A stretch of 64,000 bases of DNA from NCBI GenBank assembly GCA_963770045.1, contig CAVYOD010000018.1, positions 96,727 to 160,726 on the forward strand, given 5' to 3'. This stretch comes from CAVYOD01 sp963770045 (GTDB taxonomy: Bacteria; Acidobacteriota; Aminicenantia; Aminicenantales; CAVYOD01). The notes below the pieces were generated by a model. The model saw nothing but the letters and a program-made list of their open reading frames with translations. It ran no database searches and was not told where the DNA came from. The position numbers and the translations under genes are program-made. Position 1 is the stretch's first letter, and each line of letters starts with the position of its first letter. Positions 19,865 to 29,297 of this stretch are shown here, in pieces.

Positions 19865-20735
19865 AGACAGGGATCTCGAGGAGACCCTGGACGTTTATTT
19901 TTATCGTCCGTTTGGCTATGTTCTGGCGAGCCTCGGCAGAGGTCTTCGCCTCTCCCCAAACTTGATCACGGTCCTGAGCATGGTCTCCGGGGTCATCGCC
20001 GGACACCTTTTTTATTATCCGTCATTGAAATTGAACGTCCTGGGCATGATCGTTCTCGTCTTTTCCGAGGCCCTGGACAGCGCCGACGGCCAGCTGGCCC
20101 GGATGACCGATCAAAAGTCAAAACTGGGCAGAGTTCTCGACGGCGTTGCCGGAAACGTCATCTTTATCAGTGTCTATGTTCATATCTGCCTGAGATACAT
20201 TTCGGGCGGAGGGTCTTGGGCCATCTTCGCTCTGGCCGCCACGGCCGGGTTGTGCCATTCCTTTCAGAGCGCTGTCGCGGACTTCTATCGCAATGCCTAT
20301 CTCTATTTTGTCAGGGGGCCGGCTAAGAGTGAATTCGAGGATTCTGACCGTGTCGCGCCTCAGTACGCGAATCTGAAGTGGAGGCAGAGTGTCATTCTGA
20401 AATTCTTGATGAGAGTTTATCTCAACTATACCCGGCAGCAAGAACTCCTGACAAAGGGATTTTTCCGGCTCAGGAACGCGACGAGGGAGAAGTTTGGAGA
20501 AGAGATTCCCGCCTGGCTGGCCAAGGAGTATGCGCTCAGAAACGGACCGATGATCAAGTATTATAATATCCTGACGACGAACACGAGAATCTTGGCTCTG
20601 TTCCTTTTCTTGGTCCTGAAGCGGCCCGAGTGGTTCTTTGTCTTTGAGATCATCATTTTGAACGGGCTCCTTATCTTTGTTCTTATGAAGGAGCATGAGA
20701 TCAGCCGGGACCTGCTGGTCAGGATTCAGTCATGA
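19839..20735 (+). CDS. CDP-alcohol phosphatidyltransferase family membrane enzyme
   Basis: Integral membrane enzyme expected to transfer a phospho-alcohol from a CDP-activated donor to an acceptor, making a polar lipid. The signature D-x2-DG-x2-AR-x8-G-x3-D-x3-D is seen at residues 80-105, except that the fourth, catalytic aspartate position (residue 105) is Gly; Asn follows. Several hydrophobic segments and a long hydrophilic insert (about residues 165-245) follow, giving 298 residues. The start overlaps the aminotransferase end by 26 bp and its stop overlaps the next ATG as ATGA. Confidence 0.85.
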   Translation: MSRIESTFKDRDLEETLDVYFYRPFGYVLASLGRGLRLSPNLITVLSMVSGVIAGHLFYYPSLKLNVLGMIVLVFSEALDSADGQLARMTDQKSKLGRVLDGVAGNVIFISVYVHICLRYISGGGSWAIFALAATAGLCHSFQSAVADFYRNAYLYFVRGPAKSEFEDSDRVAPQYANLKWRQSVILKFLMRVYLNYTRQQELLTKGFFRLRNATREKFGEEIPAWLAKEYALRNGPMIKYYNILTTNTRILALFLFLVLKRPEWFFVFEIIILNGLLIFVLMKEHEISRDLLVRIQS

Positions 20736-21773
20736 GGCGCGAAACCTAAATGTATACGCGGCGCGATTATCGGACTCGGGAAAATAGCCCTGACCGGGCA
20801 CCTGCCTGCCTACCTGGATTCCCGGATCAGCTCCAGAGCGAGAATTGTCGCCGCGGTTGAGATCGAGCAGAAAAGCCGGGAGAATGCGGCCGGCCTCATG
20901 CCCGATATCCCCGTTTACGCGACGCTGAGGGAATTGCTGGAGCATGAGAAGGTCGATTTCATCGATATCTGCACTCCTCCCTCCTTCCACCCCGAAGCCC
21001 TCGAGGTGGGGCTCGAGAACAGCCTCCACCTTGTCTGCGAAAAACCTCTCTCGAGTTCGGTCGAGGAAGCACGCCGGACAGCGGAGCGGCTGAAGGAGAG
21101 GCCCGATCTGGTCTTTATGGCCTGTCATCAGTACCGCTACTCACCCGTTTGGCGCCGGTTCAAAGAATTCATCGAGAATGACTCCGAGTCGGCCCGCTAT
21201 CTGGTTCAGTTTGATGTCTTCCGAACCCAGGCAGACCCCGGGTATTTTGTCGCTCATCCGAATTGGAGAACGGAGCGTTCGATGAGCGGGGGTGGAATCC
21301 TGGCTGATACCGGTCTCCACTATATCTATCTTTCTTCCTGGATGCTCGGCAGCCCCCGGAGCGTGACCGCCAGATCCTACAACTTGACCCATCGGGAGAT
21401 CGGCGTTGAAGACACAGCTTTGGTTTGGCTCGATTTTGAATCGGGCGTAGCAGCGATAACCCTCACCTGGGGAGCCGACCGGCGGGCTAACTCCGCCCGC
21501 CTGGCCTGCCGGAGCGGGAGCCTTGTCTACGACGGCCGGACGATTGAGAAACACATCGGCCGCGAAAAGGAAACCATACTCGTGCCGGACGCTTCAGATA
21601 AGTCCCACTATGTGTCCTTGTATGTTTCCCTCTTCGAAGAATTCGTCCAGAGGATCGACTTGAAGCAAACAAGCCGGGACGAGGTGGACGGGGCTTGCCG
21701 GGCCGTCGAGATTCTTCATGCCGCCTACGAGTCTTCTCGCACGGGACGTTCGGTTCCCCTGGGTACGGTATGA
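20732..21773 (+). CDS. Gfo/Idh/MocA family NAD(P)-dependent oxidoreductase, frameshifted near start
   Basis: Sugar or polyol dehydrogenase-like protein. The Rossmann start GAIIGLGKIALTGHLPAYL is followed by DICTPPSFHP, the family catalytic-type CEKPLS motif and GGGILADTGLHY. The frame is open through the whole protein but has no start codon. If one A of the AAA at 20742-20744 is removed, translation begins at ATG 20732 (MRREPKCIRG), overlapping the preceding stop by ATGA exactly like the other junctions here. Reconstructed length is about 346 residues. It could oxidise or epimerise the headgroup precursor; that is inference. Confidence 0.82.
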
Positions 21774-22795
21774 TGGCCAAGAAAATAAGGCTTATTTTTT
21801 TCGGCCTCGGGTTGGCCTTTTTCTGCTATCTGGTCTCGGATTTTGGGATCAAGAATATTTATTTGAACATCCAGAAAACCGGCTGGTGGCTGGGCCCGGT
21901 CATTGCGACCTGGGGAATAGGCTACTTTTTCAATACCCTAACCTGGCGGGCGATCTTGGGGAAAGAAGCCGGGGAAGTCGGCTTCTGGAAGTTGTACGGA
22001 ATCAACCTGAGCAGCTTTGCCCTCAACTACGTGACTCCTTTTATCAACCTCGGGGGAGAGCCCTACCGGGCCATGTCGATTCAGGAAGTGACCGGTTCGC
22101 ATCGGGCCATCTCCTCGGCCATCCTGTTCAGGATGGTCCATACCCTGGGTCATTTTTTCTTTTGTTTGGGCGCCGTTATCGTCGCCGGGATTCTGGGCTC
22201 TTTTCCCGGGAAGACGAGGCTGGCTCTTCTGGTGATCGGCCTTGTCCTCCTGCTTTTGATCGTTTTCATCTTCTCGGCTCATAAGAAGGGAGTCCTGGAG
22301 GTTTTCCTCAGGGTCCTTTCGAAGTTCACTCCCCTGAAGTTTTTGGCTTCGAGGCTCGACAAATGGGAGACCTCCCTGCTCACGATCGATCGCTACATCA
22401 GGGAGCTATATAACCAGCGCAGACGGGTATTTTATCGGGCTCTTTCTTACGAGGTTTGTTCCCGGTTGGTCGAGTCCCTTGAATTCTTCTTTATTCTCAA
22501 TTCCGTGGGCTACAGGATCACGGTCTTGGACGCTTTTTACATCAGCGCCGGGTCTTCAATGATCATGAACGCTTTTTTCTTCATACCGTTTGAAATGGGA
22601 ACAAGGGAGGGATCCTTTTACCTTTTGATGGGAACGATGAGCTTTCCCGCTGGGATCGGCGTCTACGTCGGGTTGGTCAGCAGAATCAGGGAATTCTTCT
22701 GGATCATCACCGGCTTGGGGATCGTCCAGTTGAGCGGCCGCCGGGTGGCGTCCGCTAAGAGCCTCGTCATGCCGGACCTGGAAAACCATGATTAG
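21770..22795 (+). CDS. UPF0104/LPG-synthase-TM family flippase-like membrane protein
   Basis: Polytopic inner-membrane protein of 341 residues with about eight hydrophobic segments. It resembles the transmembrane half of MprF (lysyl-phosphatidylglycerol synthase), a domain tied to lipid flipping or glycolipid transport. Typical features are NTLTWRAILG, FALNYVTPFINLGGEPYRA near the second and third segments, and the late FFFIPFEMGTREGSFYLL. The start at 21770 overlaps the preceding stop by ATGA. In this operon it could move the finished lipid across the membrane. Confidence 0.85.
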   Translation: MMAKKIRLIFFGLGLAFFCYLVSDFGIKNIYLNIQKTGWWLGPVIATWGIGYFFNTLTWRAILGKEAGEVGFWKLYGINLSSFALNYVTPFINLGGEPYRAMSIQEVTGSHRAISSAILFRMVHTLGHFFFCLGAVIVAGILGSFPGKTRLALLVIGLVLLLLIVFIFSAHKKGVLEVFLRVLSKFTPLKFLASRLDKWETSLLTIDRYIRELYNQRRRVFYRALSYEVCSRLVESLEFFFILNSVGYRITVLDAFYISAGSSMIMNAFFFIPFEMGTREGSFYLLMGTMSFPAGIGVYVGLVSRIREFFWIITGLGIVQLSGRRVASAKSLVMPDLENHD

Positions 22796-23507
22796 AGCCG
22801 TATTGTTTGATTTCGGAGGAACCCTCGACACCGACGGGGTCCACTGGAGCGAGAAATTCTGGGAGATCTATGAGAGGCTTCGCCTTCCCGTCTCCAAAGC
22901 CGATTACGAACGGGCCTACGTTTATTCGGGAGATCAGATTTCGAGCGGAGTCATCAAACCCGGCGATTCGTTCCTGACCATGCTGGAGCGACAGGCCTAC
23001 TTCCAAATGATTTATCTCAAGGAACACGGGAAACTGGAATCGGCGGAAAACTTATCTGCACTCGCAAAAAAGGTGGCCGATCAGGGCTACAGAGATGTCC
23101 GTGCGGTTGTGAGAACGGCCAGAAAGACGCTCGATCGGCTCAAAGACAGATACTTCCTGGGACTCGTCTCCAATTTTCTCGGAAACCTCGAAGAGGTCGT
23201 GACCGAACTCGGGCTTTCCGGCTATTTTCAGTGCATCGTCGATTCCGCCCGGGTTGGCGTTTCCAAGCCCGATCCCGGTATCTTCGAGATCGCTTTGAAA
23301 AAGATTCGAATCACGGCGCCGGATTCGGTTGTTGTGGGCGATTCCTATGACCGGGATATCGTTCCCGCGAAGAAACTCGGCTGCCTGACCCTCTGGGTTT
23401 ATAAAAGAAGCTGGAAAGAACCGGAGGAGACGTGCGCGGCCGATTTTACGGTGGACTCGATCGCCAAGATTCCTCGCCTGCTCAGCCGGAGTCAGATGCT
23501 CTCCTGA
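22788..23507 (+). CDS. HAD-superfamily hydrolase
   Basis: Cytoplasmic phosphatase-type protein of 239 residues. HAD motif I is DFGGTLD at the N-terminus, motif II lies at VSN (near residue 129), and motif III is KPDPGIFEIAL with VVGDSYDRDI as motif IV. It may dephosphorylate an intermediate of the headgroup pathway. The ATG overlaps the end of the flippase-like gene by 8 bp, so it closes the coupled operon. Its 3' end overlaps the convergent nucleotidyltransferase by 16 bp. Confidence 0.88.
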   Translation: MIRAVLFDFGGTLDTDGVHWSEKFWEIYERLRLPVSKADYERAYVYSGDQISSGVIKPGDSFLTMLERQAYFQMIYLKEHGKLESAENLSALAKKVADQGYRDVRAVVRTARKTLDRLKDRYFLGLVSNFLGNLEEVVTELGLSGYFQCIVDSARVGVSKPDPGIFEIALKKIRITAPDSVVVGDSYDRDIVPAKKLGCLTLWVYKRSWKEPEETCAADFTVDSIAKIPRLLSRSQMLS

Positions 23508-24193
23508 AGAAATCTCTCGGCTTCCTCGATGTCCGAGGCGTGGTCGACGTCGATGATTTTCGAAAAAGGAAAGGCTCTCAGGACGTAGCCCCGCCGGAGG
23601 AGGAGGCGCAAAAAATTGCGCAGCCTCACGACGCCGCTGCCGAGAGCGAGGTCCATCTCATCGAAGATCCGGGGGGAAAAGTAATAAATCCCTCCGGTCG
23701 CCCAGTCCAGGCTCCCCTGAGTGTCCATGAATCCCAGAATCGTCTGGTTTTCATCAATATCGACACAAAGGGGCTTCTCGTCGCAGATAAAACCGGTGAC
23801 CGCCAGAACCCCGTCCGCATTCTTTGACGAAACCGCGAACCTGATAAAATCCTGGAATTCGCTCTCCCGAAAAACCGCATCGACCGTGGTCAGACAAAAC
23901 GGCTCTCCCCGAAGTTTCGGGGCCAAGGCGAAGAGGGTGTGCATCGAGCTCGGAGTGGAGAGGAGCTGGCAATCCAGCGGGATCCCAAAATCGATCGATT
24001 CCAGGTAAGCCTTAACTTCCGGAAAAGAGGAGTTGATGATCATGTGGAGCGAGGTCGCCCCGTGACGGGCCGCGATGCGCAAGATCCTCTCGGTCAAAGG
24101 CACGCCGCAGACCCTGATCATCGGTTTTGGAACCAGGATTCCCTCGTCCTTCAGACGAGATCCCTCACCCGCGCCGATGACCGCAAACTTCAT
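23492..24193 (-). CDS. NTP-transferase (MobA-like/sugar-phosphate nucleotidyltransferase)
   Basis: Predicted cytidylyl- or nucleotidyltransferase of 233 residues. The GAGEGSRL P-loop and VPKPMIRVCG pattern, LTTVDAVF (metal-binding Asp) and TGGIYYFSP are seen. Such enzymes make NDP-activated alcohols or sugars; together with the adjacent CDP-alcohol phosphotransferase, a CDP-alcohol product is the natural guess. It is on the opposite strand and convergent with the cluster, so it is separately transcribed, with GGAG upstream of ATG 24193. Confidence 0.85.
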   Translation of the reverse strand: MKFAVIGAGEGSRLKDEGILVPKPMIRVCGVPLTERILRIAARHGATSLHMIINSSFPEVKAYLESIDFGIPLDCQLLSTPSSMHTLFALAPKLRGEPFCLTTVDAVFRESEFQDFIRFAVSSKNADGVLAVTGFICDEKPLCVDIDENQTILGFMDTQGSLDWATGGIYYFSPRIFDEMDLALGSGVVRLRNFLRLLLRRGYVLRAFPFSKIIDVDHASDIEEAERFLQESI

Positions 24194-24273
24194 CTCCGGA
24201 CGCTCCTGTGGAGTGATTATATGCGGAATCTCTTATCTTGGGAAGAGGAGGAGGCAAGCGGGGCTTCGCGCCA

Positions 24274-26043
24274 TCAAATCCTTTTCAGAAGCTCCTCGGC
24301 CACTTTGGGACCCGTGATTTTGGCAAGCTCGGCGAGGCCCGCCTTCCTCATCGCCGCGGTGCTTCTGTAGAGGGACAAGAGCGCAGCCTTCCGCTTTTTC
24401 CCCAATCCGGGGACATCGTCCAGCACGGATTCGAAGCTCCTCTTCTCCCTCCGTCGCCGGTGAAAGGAAACGGCGAAGCGGTGCGCTTCATCGCGGATAT
24501 TTTGAAAGAGCTTGAGGGCCGGGGAAGTGCGGTCGAGCCGGATTCCCTCCTTGTGATCCGGCGAGAAGATCGTCTCCTCTCTCTTGGCCAACGAAACGAC
24601 CGGAATATCAGCGGCGCCGACTGCGGCCAGGGATTTGAGCGCCGCCCGGAGCTGACCCTTGCCTCCGTCCACAAGGATCAAATCGGGCCTCTCTCTTTTT
24701 TCCTCCAGGATCTTGGTGTATCTCCTCCTGATGACTTCTTCGAGGCTGGCAACGTCATTGGGCCCACGGACGGATTCTATTTTGTATTTCCGGTATTTCT
24801 CTTTTTGGGGAAGTCCGTCTTCGAAGACCACCACTGAGCCGACGGATTCCTCGCCTCCGGTGTTCGAGATGTCGTAGCCCTCGATCGTTCTCGGAAGAGT
24901 CGGGAGGCCCAGGGCGGCCATGGCCTGATGCGCCGGCGAGGCCTCGTCCTTCTTTTTATAGAGAAGGATTTCGGCGTTCCGGTTGGCGAGCTCGACGAGG
25001 CCCTTGTATTTTCCTCTGACCGGGGTCACGATCTCAATTTTCTTGCCCTTTTCTCCGGACAGGAAAAGAGCCAGCTCATCCCGGTCGGGAGGAGCGAGGG
25101 GCATCAGTATCTTATCCGGCCTTTCTTCTCTTCCACTGTAAAAGTCATGCCCGAACTTCGACAGGATTTCCTCCGGGCGAACGGACCCTTCCTGGCGAAA
25201 AAAGATTTCCCTGGATTCCCTGACCTTGCCCTTGCGCATGAAAAAAATGAAAATGGCGACGTCACTCGACTCCCGGGCAAAGCCGAAGATATCCAGATTT
25301 TCAAGGGCGGGGGAGATGAACTTGGGCCTGGCTTTGATCTCCTCCAGAGTGCGGATGATGTCCCTCCAGCGGGCGGCCTCTTCAAACTTCTGTCGATCGG
25401 ACGACTGTCTCATCTTCTGCTTGAGGACGGCCGCCAGTTTTTCGGTTTTGCCCTCGAGCAGGAGAAGGGCATTTTCAACGCTCTCGCGGTAATCTTTTTC
25501 CGATACATATCCTACGCAGGGGGCGGAACAGAGCTTGAGCTCGAACTCCAGGCACGGCCGCCTGCGTTTGCCCGGAACCGGCTCTTCGCAGCCCCTCACC
25601 CCGAAATATTTATTGACCAGATGGATCGTCCTTCTGGCCTCATTCGGCGGCGCAAAGGGGCCGAAGTACCGGGCGCCGTCTTCCTCCACTTTACGGGTGA
25701 AGTAGATGCCCGGGTAGTTGTCCCGGACGGTCAGTCTCAGGTAAGGGAAGCTCTTGTCGTCCTTGAGCCGGAGGTTGAATTTTGGCTGGTATTGCTGGAC
25801 AAAGTTGTTCTCGAGGAAGGCCGCCTCTTTTTCTGAATCGGTCAGGATGAAATCAATCTCTGCCGTTTCGCTGAGGATATTGTTGACTTTGGGATCGGCC
25901 GTCGCCTGGAAGTAGGATCTCACTCGGTCCCGCAGCGACCGGGCTTTACCGATATAGACGACTTGTCCCTTTCCGTTCTTGAAGAAATAAATGCCTGGTT
26001 TGTTGGGAAGCCCGTCGACTCTCGTCATCAGGTCGTTATCCAC
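24274..26043 (-). CDS. uvrC: Excinuclease ABC subunit C
   Basis: Dual-incision nuclease of nucleotide excision repair, 589 residues. It has an N-terminal GIY-YIG domain (GIYFFKNGKGQVVYIGKA), a UVR motif, an RNase-H-like C-terminal nuclease (GYDISNTGGEESVGS, ILVDGGKGQL) and a terminal helix-hairpin-helix (VPGLGKKRK). The GTG start at 26043 abuts the uvrB stop; ATG 26028 is an alternative. It is cotranscribed with uvrB. Confidence 0.97.
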   Translation of the reverse strand: MDNDLMTRVDGLPNKPGIYFFKNGKGQVVYIGKARSLRDRVRSYFQATADPKVNNILSETAEIDFILTDSEKEAAFLENNFVQQYQPKFNLRLKDDKSFPYLRLTVRDNYPGIYFTRKVEEDGARYFGPFAPPNEARRTIHLVNKYFGVRGCEEPVPGKRRRPCLEFELKLCSAPCVGYVSEKDYRESVENALLLLEGKTEKLAAVLKQKMRQSSDRQKFEEAARWRDIIRTLEEIKARPKFISPALENLDIFGFARESSDVAIFIFFMRKGKVRESREIFFRQEGSVRPEEILSKFGHDFYSGREERPDKILMPLAPPDRDELALFLSGEKGKKIEIVTPVRGKYKGLVELANRNAEILLYKKKDEASPAHQAMAALGLPTLPRTIEGYDISNTGGEESVGSVVVFEDGLPQKEKYRKYKIESVRGPNDVASLEEVIRRRYTKILEEKRERPDLILVDGGKGQLRAALKSLAAVGAADIPVVSLAKREETIFSPDHKEGIRLDRTSPALKLFQNIRDEAHRFAVSFHRRRREKRSFESVLDDVPGLGKKRKAALLSLYRSTAAMRKAGLAELAKITGPKVAEELLKRI

Positions 26044-28035
26044 CTAACTCAACTCCAACTCTTGTTTTTTCAACCTGGTCAGTTCGTCACGCAGCTGGGC
26101 GGCTTTCTCGAACTCCAGATTCCGGGCCGCCTCCGTCATCAGTCTCTCCAGTTCGTCCATCCGCTGACGGCGTTTCTCCGGGTAGAGGGAGAATTCTCTG
26201 CCCTCAGCGATTCGGGTGTAATCAAGATAATCCCGCTCGTAGACGCTGGAGAGGACTTCGTCGATCCTCTTGTGGATGGACTCCGGGGTGATGTTGTTTC
26301 TTTTGTTGTAATCCTGCTGGATCCTCCGCCTCCGCTCGGTCTCCTCGATCGCCAGTCTCATCGAATTCGTCATCGTGTCTGCGTACAGGATGGCCTTGCC
26401 CGAAATATTGCGCGCGGCCCGGCCGAAAGTCTGGATGAGCGAACTCGCCGACCGCAAGAAGCCTTCTTTGTCCGCGTCGAGGACGGCGACCAGCGAGACC
26501 TCGGGCAGGTCCAGTCCTTCGCGCAGGAGGTTGATCCCGATGAGGGCGTCAAACTTGCCCTTCCGGAGATCGCGGAGGATCTTGACTCTCTCCAGTGTCT
26601 CGATGTCCGAGTGCAGATAGCGGACGCGCAGACCCAGTTCGTGATAATGACGCGTCAGATCTTCGGCCATTTTCTTGGTCAGGGTCGTGACCAGCGTCCG
26701 TTCGTCCTTTTTGGCGCGGTCGGCGATCTCGCCCATGAGGTCGTCGACTTGCCCCTTGACGGGCCTGACCTCGACCTCGGGGTCAATCAAACCTGTCGGT
26801 CTGATGATCTGCTCGACCACCTCCTTCCCGGTTTTCCTGAGCTCATAGGGCCCCGGTGTCGCGGATACACAGAGCACCTGGCCGACCCTGGTTTCGAACT
26901 CTCGGAAGTTCAGCGGCCGGTTGTCAAGCGCGGAGGGCAGCCGGAAGCCGTGCTCGATCAGGGTCAGCTTCCGCGAGCGGTCCCCGTGATACATCCCGCC
27001 GATCTGGGGAATGGTGACATGGGATTCGTCGATGATAGTCAGAAAATCGGGGGGGAAATAATCCAACAGGGTGTAGGGAGGATCTCCCGGTTTCCGCTGG
27101 CTGAGATAGAGCGAGTAATTCTCGATCCCGGGACAATAGCCGAATTCCCTGAGCATCTCCAGATCAAACAGGGTGCGCTCCTCGATTCTCTCGGCTTCGA
27201 TCAGCTTGCCTTGGCTCCTGAAGAACGCGACCCGATCTTCCAGCTCCCGCTCAATCGACCGGATGGCCAGGGAGAGGACATCATGAGGCGTCGAGAAAAA
27301 GGTCCGGGGGTGGACGACGATCTTATCAAAGCTATCGATCGTTTTGGCCAAGAGAGGGTCAACGGAGGTGATCTTCTTGACTCCGCGCTCATCGAGCTCG
27401 ATGCGATAGGCGAAATCTTCGTAGGAGGGATAGACCTCGATCACGTCGCCGCGAACACGGAAGGTGCCGCGCTTGAAGTCTCCTTCCTGGCGCTCATACT
27501 GAATTTCGACCAGCTGCCTGAGGATCTCTTTCCTCGATGCCGGCTGACCCGTTTCGAGACTGAAGGACATGGAATAATATGTTTCCGGCGCGCCGATGCC
27601 GTAAATGCAGGAGACGGATGCGACGATGATGACGTCCCGACGATCGAAGAGCGAATTCGTGGCGCAGAGGCGGAGCCGGTCGATCTCATCATTGATGGTC
27701 GCTTCCTTGGCGATGTAGGTATTCGTGGCTGGGATGTAGGCTTCGGGCTGGTAGTAGTCATAATAGCTGACAAAGTATTCAACGGCGTTTCTCGGAAAAA
27801 AGCGGCGGAACTCCTGGTAGAGCTGGGCGGCCAGCGTCTTGTTATGGGAGATGACCAGGACTGGCCGGTTTGCCCGTCGGATGAGATTGGCCACGGTGAA
27901 GGTCTTTCCGGAGCCGGTGACGCCCATCAGGACTCGGTAGCCGGCGTCACTTTTGAGGCTCTCGGCGAGCTTTTCAATGGCCTGGACCTGGTCCCCTTTG
28001 GGCTCGAATTCTGAGTGGAGCTCGAAAGTCTTCAT
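26044..28035 (-). CDS. uvrB: Excinuclease ABC subunit B
   Basis: Damage-verification helicase of nucleotide excision repair, 663 residues. Walker A is GVTGSGKT near residue 40. The beta-hairpin region with YYDYYQPEAY, DESHVTIPQ, the HDSDIE-type motif and QTFGRAARN follow in order, and a C-terminal UVR motif binds UvrC. It has the standard length and is directly followed by uvrC. Confidence 0.98.
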   Translation of the reverse strand: MKTFELHSEFEPKGDQVQAIEKLAESLKSDAGYRVLMGVTGSGKTFTVANLIRRANRPVLVISHNKTLAAQLYQEFRRFFPRNAVEYFVSYYDYYQPEAYIPATNTYIAKEATINDEIDRLRLCATNSLFDRRDVIIVASVSCIYGIGAPETYYSMSFSLETGQPASRKEILRQLVEIQYERQEGDFKRGTFRVRGDVIEVYPSYEDFAYRIELDERGVKKITSVDPLLAKTIDSFDKIVVHPRTFFSTPHDVLSLAIRSIERELEDRVAFFRSQGKLIEAERIEERTLFDLEMLREFGYCPGIENYSLYLSQRKPGDPPYTLLDYFPPDFLTIIDESHVTIPQIGGMYHGDRSRKLTLIEHGFRLPSALDNRPLNFREFETRVGQVLCVSATPGPYELRKTGKEVVEQIIRPTGLIDPEVEVRPVKGQVDDLMGEIADRAKKDERTLVTTLTKKMAEDLTRHYHELGLRVRYLHSDIETLERVKILRDLRKGKFDALIGINLLREGLDLPEVSLVAVLDADKEGFLRSASSLIQTFGRAARNISGKAILYADTMTNSMRLAIEETERRRRIQQDYNKRNNITPESIHKRIDEVLSSVYERDYLDYTRIAEGREFSLYPEKRRQRMDELERLMTEAARNLEFEKAAQLRDELTRLKKQELELS

Positions 28036-28066
28036 CGGCCTAATTATAACAGATTATTTGGTCAAA

Positions 28067-28084
28067 TTGGGGAACGTCCCCCCA
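28067..28084. repeat. REP-like half-element
   Basis: TTGGGGAACGTCCCCCCAG matches the right arm of the cruciform at 56844-56956 over nearly all of its length. It lies between uvrB and the CsgG-like gene. Confidence 0.6.
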
Positions 28085-28090
28085 GCGGAT

Positions 28091-28119
28091 TTGCATTTTC
28101 CGGCCAAAATTCATATAAT
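28091..28119 (+). promoter_or_regulatory. Sigma-70-type promoter of the CsgG-like gene
   Basis: TTGCAT, a 17-nt spacer and a perfect TATAAT, placed 18 bp before the start codon of the downstream gene. Confidence 0.75.
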
Positions 28120-28137
28120 CTAAAATATGGAGGAACC

Positions 28138-28890
28138 ATGAAAAAAGCTTTTCTGATCTTAAACTTGATTGCTCTCCTGACCTGGCTGTGCATTTGCGCT
28201 CCCCCTGCCACGCCCAACCCGGGAGGCCAGCAGACGATTGCGGAAGCTCAGTCCGAAGCCTATAACGGTCCCAAAGCCCGGTTGGCCGTCGGAGAGTTTC
28301 AGGACAAAACGGCCAAGGGAGGCTGGGAAGGCGGATGGATGGGCATGTTCGGTATCAGCTTTAAGGAAATTGGGGATGGGATGCGGGACATGCTGACGAC
28401 GTCCCTGTTTAACACCAACCGGTACATCGTCCTCGAACGGGCTCAGTTAGGCGAGGTGCTGAAAGAACAAGACCTGGCCACGGCCGGAAGGATAAAAAAG
28501 GGAACGGAAGCCAAAACCGGAGAGATCTATGGCGCTGATCTCATCGTGACGGCAGCAGTAACCGAATTTGAAGGGAACGCTAAAGGAATCGGAGGCGGGA
28601 CGAGAGTCCTGGGCGTGACCGTCGCCGGCGGCCTCAAGAAAGCCCACATCGCGATCGACCTCAGGATCATCGACGCGACAACCTCTCAGATTGTCGCCGC
28701 GACCAGTGTGGAGGGGTCGGCCTCGAGTTTTGCGGCGGGCGGCGGAGCTAATATCGGAGGCAAGCTGCCGGTTGCTCTGGGCGGATTTTCCAAGACGCCG
28801 ACAGAGAAGGCTATCCGGGCGTGCATCCAGAAGGCGGTCGACTATGTCGTCAGCAAAACTCCGCCGGATTATTTCAAATACAGGAAATAG
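28138..28890 (+). CDS. CsgG/curli-assembly-like secreted protein
   Basis: Predicted envelope protein of 250 residues. It has an N-terminal signal with two cysteines close to the cleavage region (LCICAPP), possibly a lipoprotein although the lipobox is not canonical. A CsgG-type domain is suggested by LAVGEFQDKTAKGGW, GMRDMLTTSLFNTNRYIVLERAQLGEV, GADLIVTAAVTEFEG and IDLRIIDATTSQIV. CsgG proteins form outer-membrane secretion pores, but many family members are of unknown function and no curli genes are nearby. ATG 28138 has GGAGG seven bases upstream. Confidence 0.75.
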   Translation: MKKAFLILNLIALLTWLCICAPPATPNPGGQQTIAEAQSEAYNGPKARLAVGEFQDKTAKGGWEGGWMGMFGISFKEIGDGMRDMLTTSLFNTNRYIVLERAQLGEVLKEQDLATAGRIKKGTEAKTGEIYGADLIVTAAVTEFEGNAKGIGGGTRVLGVTVAGGLKKAHIAIDLRIIDATTSQIVAATSVEGSASSFAAGGGANIGGKLPVALGGFSKTPTEKAIRACIQKAVDYVVSKTPPDYFKYRK

Positions 28891-28910
28891 CCGGAAGAAA
28901 TTTTAGATAA

Positions 28911-29297
28911 TCAGGAATCAGAAAGAACCTTTTGCATTTTTATGCTTCCCTTGAACTGGGCTCCCTCCAGGATCGAGATCTTGGAAGCATAAATATCCCC
29001 CTTCATCTGGGCTTCTTTGGCAATAAGAACGCGGCCCGAAGCCGTGACGTTTCCTTCCACCAGGCCCGAGATGGTGACGTGCTTGGCCCGAATGTCGGCT
29101 CTAACGATCCCGCTCTTGTCGATGACCAGATTCTGGTTCCCCAGGTCAATCTTGCCCTGGAATTGGCCCTCGATGATGAAGTCCTCGTCGGACTTGAGCT
29201 CGCCGCTGATGGCCGCTGCAGGGCCGATCCGCGACGCCCTTGGCGACACGGCCTCTGCAAGGTCGATTCTATCTTCTTTGAATTTGTCTTCGGACAT
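28911..29297 (-). CDS. Bactofilin (polymer-forming cytoskeletal protein)
   Basis: Small beta-helical filament-forming protein of 128 residues. The bactofilin pattern is plain: ISGELKSDEDFIIEGQFQGKI, then ADIRAKHVTISGLVEGNV and MKGDIYASKISILEGAQFKGSI. Bactofilins act in cell shape and polarity at the inner face of the membrane. It is convergent with the CsgG-like gene, only 20 bp apart, with no clear terminator in between. Confidence 0.93.
   Translation of the reverse strand: MSEDKFKEDRIDLAEAVSPRASRIGPAAAISGELKSDEDFIIEGQFQGKIDLGNQNLVIDKSGIVRADIRAKHVTISGLVEGNVTASGRVLIAKEAQMKGDIYASKISILEGAQFKGSIKMQKVLSDS

Noticed and set aside
25963..28014. 683-codon plus-strand open frame opposite uvrB
   Set aside because: Complementary shadow of uvrB; uvrB and uvrC motifs are complete on the minus strand.
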